Shown here piece by piece: positions 58,601-64,000 of a stretch of DNA of 64,000 nucleotides. Source of the DNA: Pinus tabuliformis (taxonomy: Eukaryota > Streptophyta > Pinopsida > Pinales > Pinaceae); contig CM062817.1 in NCBI GenBank assembly GCA_031772625.1, positions 948,536,327-948,600,326 on the forward strand, given 5' to 3'. Numbering within the stretch: the first letter of the stretch is position 1; each line of letters begins with the position of its first letter. The notes beneath the pieces are model-generated. The model was not told the origin of the DNA, ran no database searches, and saw only the letters and a program-made list of their open reading frames with translations. A program made the translations under genes and the position numbers.

Positions 58601-60124
58601 CTTCGCTAACCACTCCACAGCGAAGCTGACCTGTTCATTGGGTTTGGAGAAACTGTAGAAATATCTCCATGGGTCCTCCTTTGCCTAATGAAATTCCCTG
58701 TGGATCCAGTTGAACTGTACTCTCATGCAGTGATCTTTCACAATACAATGTGGGTCATACAGATTGTAACTTCGAAGGTCAAATGGATACTTCTTCATAT
58801 GTTTTGCTTCAACATCTGCTTTCTTGAAACTCCGAATCTCATATAACCCAATCTGCAATGGAAGAGCGGGCTAAGGTGCCTTCTTCTTCCGGTGTAGTCT
58901 AGCTATCAATCCTGCCGAGATGTGATATGGTACTTCCTGCATGATGGGTATGTCCAAGGCAAAATTCGGTAGAACATGCGGAGGCTTATCAGCACTGAAC
59001 ATTCGTATGAAGGTGTCAGATGGTGAGGCATACCAATCAGCAATGTCTATCAGTGCCTTCGTTACTACCTTCGACATGCAAGTTGGATCTTGTTAGAATA
59101 TCATCTTGTAAACCAAGGTGAAAAAATGATCACACAATCGTGTGATAACTACTTTGAAGCTAGATTCAGACAACAACTTACAATATGTGTTCACAGCAGT
59201 CTCCACCGGTGACCATGACCACTCCAAGCGCGGGAACTCCTGTCAGGCACAGATTGCATCTAAGATGTATGTAGACATGTAGATCTCTACTTGCATACCT
59301 TCGGGTGACTGTCGAGCCTTTGTTACCTATTCCTTTAGCTGTTGAGCCAACATGCCGAACTAGTTACATGGTTTTCCTTATCTAGCTAGTTGTTCCAGCA
59401 CGATCACCCAACTCTGTGGGAAGGTTTTTGTGCTTTCTTGGCCATACAATCAACATGAAAATATTACCAAGTATTGATACACCTTCCACAGTATCTTCGT
59501 CTTGTAGATCTAGTTGGGTGTCATCCTCAATCTAGCCAGCTCCTTTACCCAGTTCTTCAGAATGTCTCTGGATTTGGCACTATTGCTGGGTAAGTTGAAG
59601 GGAGTCTCCATGATAGTCACAAGCTTCGATATCTCATACATCTCATCATAATCCTATTCCTAGAAGGTTGCAATCTTCATCCTGCTGACACTTCTCAAAG
59701 TTATCGTGTCGAGATAAGTGTGCGAGACGATATAGTGTATCATGTCCTTGCATGGGAACGCGAGGTATCTACATGCAATCCAGTACAAGCTAGACTTGTG
59801 AATGTTCACATACACCTGGCAGTCTTCGAGGTCTTCCCTAAATGTGCCAAAAAATTCATCATTGACCTCTTGCCATTTCAGCTTGATGTCTTTATCTAGA
59901 AACAACTTGGTATCTTCATAGATCGGTAGACTAGAGGACACTTGCTCAACTGCTGCTCCAGTTGCACTTCCGTAAGTGTCCTTTGATCTTGCTCTCTTGG
60001 AGGCCACTGATATTGTAATGCTAAGAGGTGGATGAACACCTAAGAGATCTGGAGACAAAGAAACATGCATGGCAAGAAATATATCAGTGAAAACCAAAGA
60101 AAAATTGGGAATGACATAACACAT
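58601..60124 (-). pseudogene. Unrecognised ancestral protein, part 1 of 4 (N-terminal)
   Basis: One minus-strand frame from 60124 to 58601 with about a dozen internal stops and no frameshift. The best-conserved start is around 60030, where ISVASKRARSKDTYGSATG carries a basic, nuclear-signal-like patch; upstream text looks non-coding. Later parts: LKWQEVNDEFFGTFREDLED, IACRYLAFPCKDMIHYIVSH, WYASPSDTFIRMFSADKPPH, IGLYEIRSFKKADVEAKHMK and FNWIHREFH. The last codons (EWLAK) continue in frame with KCEEASQ at 44450 when the Athila-like element is left out. No family recognised: not RT, integrase, transposase or gag as I know them. Possibly an accessory ORF of an older element, or a decayed host gene. 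Confidence 0.6.
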
Positions 60125-61450
60125 ACATGTGGATTGATAGGCAAAGATTGCGCAATTTCTTCTGGGAGGCTAGGTGATTAGCTGCCAAAACTGTGCAAAA
60201 GGTAGTCTAGGCTTTCTAGGAGGTGAGACTGGCTGTTGGATTTCCCAATGCGCAATCCAGGTTGACTATTGACTGCAAATTCCAATTGGAAATGACTGCA
60301 GGCTCAGTGACTGCATTGCACAATTTTATGGGCCAGTAGACACCGTCCCTTAGAAATGCACAAATTAGTCTTATAGGATAGTTCCTGGAAAGAAATGTGC
60401 ATTTCTGGAGAGGAAGATAGAGCCTTCCTTCTCCAGATTGTGCAATGTTGTCTTGGTGAGGCAGATTTCGGGTCAAGGTTGGCCAGACTCCCCAACAGGC
60501 AACTGAAAGAAAATGTGAAAGTGAATGCATGTCGATACTAAGTGAAAGTAGAAGTGATTGAACGTGCATGCAAACATTAAATGAAAGATTCAGAAAATAG
60601 AACAACATGCATGTGGGTGAAGCGAGTCGCTGAATCGACAACCGTTCGCGCAGAATAGTTTCATGCATGCGACAACAATGAGATAGTAACGAAAACTGAA
60701 ATGATGCTAGTACAAGCTATTATGCATGTAAATGACAACAAGTGTTCAAAGAAATCAAGAAAACAACACTCACAGAAGCGAAAACACAAAAAGTGACATA
60801 AATGATGAAAAAGACAAGTTGAGAACACTTACCCATGAATAGCTGAGCCGGATGTGTCGAAGAGTCCTGGATGTGCTTTGGGATGTCAGAGCTCCAAGAT
60901 AAAAGTGAAAGAATGATCTTTAATGTGTCGAATAAATAAGTTTGAGCTCATGACGCGCATGCCACTAATCTAGGAAAAAACGACACTTAGAGGAAAGTTT
61001 CTAAAACGAACTTTGCATGTGACCTACAGCTGCTAAAAATAGCTCCTTTTATCAAGGGATGCTTTTTGCATGTTGCCTTTTGCTATTCCAGGAAAAAGCA
61101 AGCCATGCATGCAAGTCAAGTTTCCTTAGTCCCGGGAAGAACTTGTCAACCCAACTGCACATGCAAGAGGTTGCTCAACTGTTGGGAGAAAATGAGCATT
61201 TTTGGATGGGAGTTGGGCTGGCTACCCAAGATATTTGCACAATTTCTGGGTAGAGAAACTCACTGCTACCCAGGATTACACAATTCCTAGGCTGAGCATC
61301 CCTGCTGGGAAGAATTGTGCAATTTTCTGGATGAAGCCTGACTGGCAGAATTGCACAATTCTAGAGCCGATCAGGCTTCCCGATAGAATTGTGAAATTTC
61401 TGGAGGGAAGGCTAGTTTCCCTCCAGAATTGCACAAATTCTTGAAGGATG
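60125..61450. repeat. Two blocks of hairpins around an AATTGTGCAATT motif
   Basis: Block 1 (60140-60500) and block 2 (61220-61445) hold about 13 variants of TTGTGCAATT (for example 61313, 61349, 61385, 61427) separated by inverted repeats. The clearest hairpin is CTGGAGGGAA (61400-61409) with TTCCCTCCAG (61417-61426), a perfect 10-bp stem. A similar one is CTGGAGAGGAAG...CTTCCTTCTCCAG (about 60404-60436). 60500-61220 between the blocks has no coding signal. The region is upstream of the ancestral minus-strand coding sequence. Confidence 0.65.
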
Positions 61451-64000
61451 CGCTTAGCCTGCAGCTGGATCAAGTCTGGAGGAACATCCTGTGAGGGGAA
61501 TGCATCAAGCTTTAACAAACAGGCTATCTTTCTGCAAGGAAAATTACTGAATCTTGTGTACTTGACGAAGCAAGACACGGTGCTATGAAAGGTTGGTAGG
61601 GAGGTTCTAAAATGAAGCTAAGGAAAAATTTTGGAGGGTGGTTGTAGCCGCTACAACATCTTCCTTTCATGAATTAACTAAAATTAGTTGTTGAGTACCA
61701 AAATAATTTATGTAATGAGCACTTTAGAGATAAAGAACTTGAAGGATTCTTGTTGCTTTATTTTATTACTTGATATAATGCGTGGCTAAACGAGACAACC
61801 TAAAAAGGGAACTTATCACACCCGTTGTGACCAACGTTACATGCCTTATTCATCAACCTTGTGATTTAATGGTGGCTTTACATAGGGAAACTAGCCCAAG
61901 AAGAGCTTCCTAGAAAGAGTGTTTTGCTCGAAGAAAATTTGTTAAAACTCCCATGATGAAACATCCTCATGTAAAGCAAGAATTATGACCATCTGGCTTG
62001 AAGTATTGAATGACTATACGCTTGTTCACCTTTACATTTAGTCCATCAACCAAAGACTCGAATCCCCACTCCAATTTCATCATTGTTATTGCAAAGAAAC
62101 AGGGTTCCTGCCAATGTTTGGCTTATGTATGTGCCCTGCATTGATGCTAAAATCCTTTAGGAAGCTCACTCTCCAATAACCAGGCTACTTATTTATATAA
62201 TTGGTTATCTTCTTCCTTGGGTTGAACCTCACAAATTGATTCCTTCGTTAAAATACATTTAGAGGTATCATTCTTTCCAGTTTGAACGTCACGAATTGAT
62301 TTCGTCATTACTGACAACTAAATTCATATTCATACCTTTCAGGTCATGGTTATCCAAAACATAAGGGTAAGAGCATAAGAATCCATAGTGGCACCACACA
62401 CATCAAATACAAAAGCAAGACGAGTGTGGCTACACCATAAGCAACCCCAGGTCCAAAAGCGATATGACACACTCAATGCCAATGATCAACTGACCACCTG
62501 AAAGGAAAAAGTAGGATGGCTGCAGCTTCATCCTACACAATCTAGGTCCAAAAGTGATATGTTTCACTCCATGTGAATTATAGACGGACCTGGGTTAGAT
62601 TTTAGATGGTTCTTGGCTAAATGGGGGTGGTGGAATGTGGGCTACATGCAAGCCTTGTGTACCTACTCTAGACGTTTTTTTTGTGATCTTATGTTTATTA
62701 TTTATTTTATTAATTTTCATTAATTTTTTTAATTTTGTTTGTCTTCCTAGTTGTGTGGCAATGAGTAACACTGGTGTCATCCGTAATGCTCGACTGATAG
62801 TCCCTAAGCTGGTGGAGGTCATCCCCGTCTTGGTAATTTCTCTCCACTTTTTTCCCCGGTCCATAAATTAGTGGAGATAAAACACATGCCTACCAATTTC
62901 TCTTTATTTTTATCTATAGAATTACAGGTATTGATTTATCCCTCTCTCAATGGGGGTGTCAGAATTTATTGACCTTAGCATCATAATTATAACTTAAATT
63001 CTCATGTTTTAGCAGAATTCAACCTTCACGAACAAGGTCATTTGGTTGATCATCATTTAATTTTTCTTTACACAAGGCTTTGTGAAGAGGGGGTTGGGGT
63101 TTTGAGTGGCATGCAACATGCTACAATGGGTACATGGCAAGGATAAGTTTTTGGAAGAGATGAACCAAAAATAAAAAGACACTAGAGTCAATTTAACCCA
63201 TTATCTTCAGTGTTGCAAGAATCTATTAAAACATATTGTAGAAAAATGTAAATTGATCTTAATGTATCACTCTAAAATCTTGTGACTACTTTTCAATAAT
63301 TTTGAACATGCAAAACATGCTACGTGAAATACTGGGGTTTACAAAGAATATATGATAATCCATTTTGATATCAGTATAGAATTAATATGTGTGATTAAAA
63401 TGGTCCATAGGAAATACTAATTTCAAAAAACTATATAGGATTTTTCAACATTTTTCCTATAGATTTTGTAAACTTTTGGTAGCGACCTTTCATAGATTAT
63501 TCAAATTCCTTGATAATGATGAACAAGTTTAGCAAGATGAAGATGGTAAAAGAAACAAATTCTCCGACTTGGTTACCGCCATTATGTTCATCTCACAATG
63601 AGATGATTACAACTCAGATTTGCAATAAAAAAATAACTTCTCTCCATACTATATTCCCAAATATTGTAATTAATCAAATCAACTTGCTAAATGTGTTTTC
63701 ACATATTACTTCTTGACTGTGGACTTCTACAAATTCAATAAATAGAGTCAAAGTAGTTAACCTTATTTTTTCCATGCTTAATCAACATGGACATATCTTG
63801 TTCAAAAATATTGTATGACAATTACTAATTGTTTATTTTTATATATACAACCCATAGAACTAGGATTAATCGATCTTCTATATCTCTTGGATTATTTTTT
63901 AAATGTTCAATATTCAATTGAGAGGCGGGTTATTTTTTTAATGGTCAACAACCAAGAAGGTGACCTATGCAAATGGGTCCATCATCACAATCTTACTATT
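61451..64000. other. Intergenic DNA, nothing recognised
   Basis: No coding domain, LTR boundary or RNA gene is supported. A weak 59-bp duplication (TTGAAC.TCAC.AATTGATT at about 62223 and 62282) and two copies of AGGTCCAAAAG.GATATG (near 62450 and 62545) hint at old repeats. The last kilobase is AT-rich. Confidence 0.5.

Noticed and set aside
62635..62871. Plus-strand frame with a hydrophobic stretch near the right end
   Set aside because: T-rich sequence gives the hydrophobic text; overlapped by an equal-length minus frame and no conserved motif.

Overview
This window looks like intergenic DNA from a large, repeat-rich seed-plant genome. A gymnosperm is plausible from the density of old, nested, long-LTR Ty3/gypsy elements and the lack of any intact ordinary gene, but that is inference and no species can be named. 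I see no bacterial features, CRISPR array, rRNA or tRNA gene. Almost everything recognisable is a retrotransposon or its debris; one polyprotein looks intact.

Layout. 1-3261: end of a minus-strand Ty1/copia element (gag, PBS, 5' LTR) that inserted into the 3' LTR of a minus-strand Ty3/gypsy chromovirus occupying 3262-11395 (decayed gag-pol with a probable intron inside the chromodomain). 11396-15464: a LINE-like poly(A) tail, several local tandem duplications and AT-rich DNA. 15465-17828: 5'-truncated LINE (RT end plus RNase H). 18105-19619: gag, tRNA-Asp-type PBS and LTR of another gypsy element, with a 34-bp perfect palindrome on its TATA box. 19620-27151: mostly featureless, with an iMet-type PBS and gag fragment at 23.9-24.6 kb.

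28049-60124 is the most interesting part. An older, unrecognised minus-strand coding sequence of about 1,000 residues lies in four pieces, separated by three complete retrotransposons, each with a perfect 5-bp target duplication: a young, intact copia (28431-34349, GGATC); a non-autonomous Tat/Ogre-like element carrying only zinc-knuckle and protease coding sequence (35257-44083, AATAG); and a 14-kb plus-strand Athila-like gypsy with an extra 3' ORF (44456-58600, CTTCG). With the insertions left out, the old reading frame runs straight across two of the three sites. Hand comparison of LTR pairs suggests the order Athila-like (about 4% divergent), Tat-like (about 3%), copia (1 mismatch in 156).

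The Tat-like element has a roughly 1.8-kb array of about 28 repeat units. Each unit holds two interlocked inverted repeats whose arms change together between units, as expected for a conserved RNA pseudoknot. Other structured repeats occur 3' of the Athila-like pol gene and upstream of the old coding sequence. 61451-64000 holds nothing I can identify.
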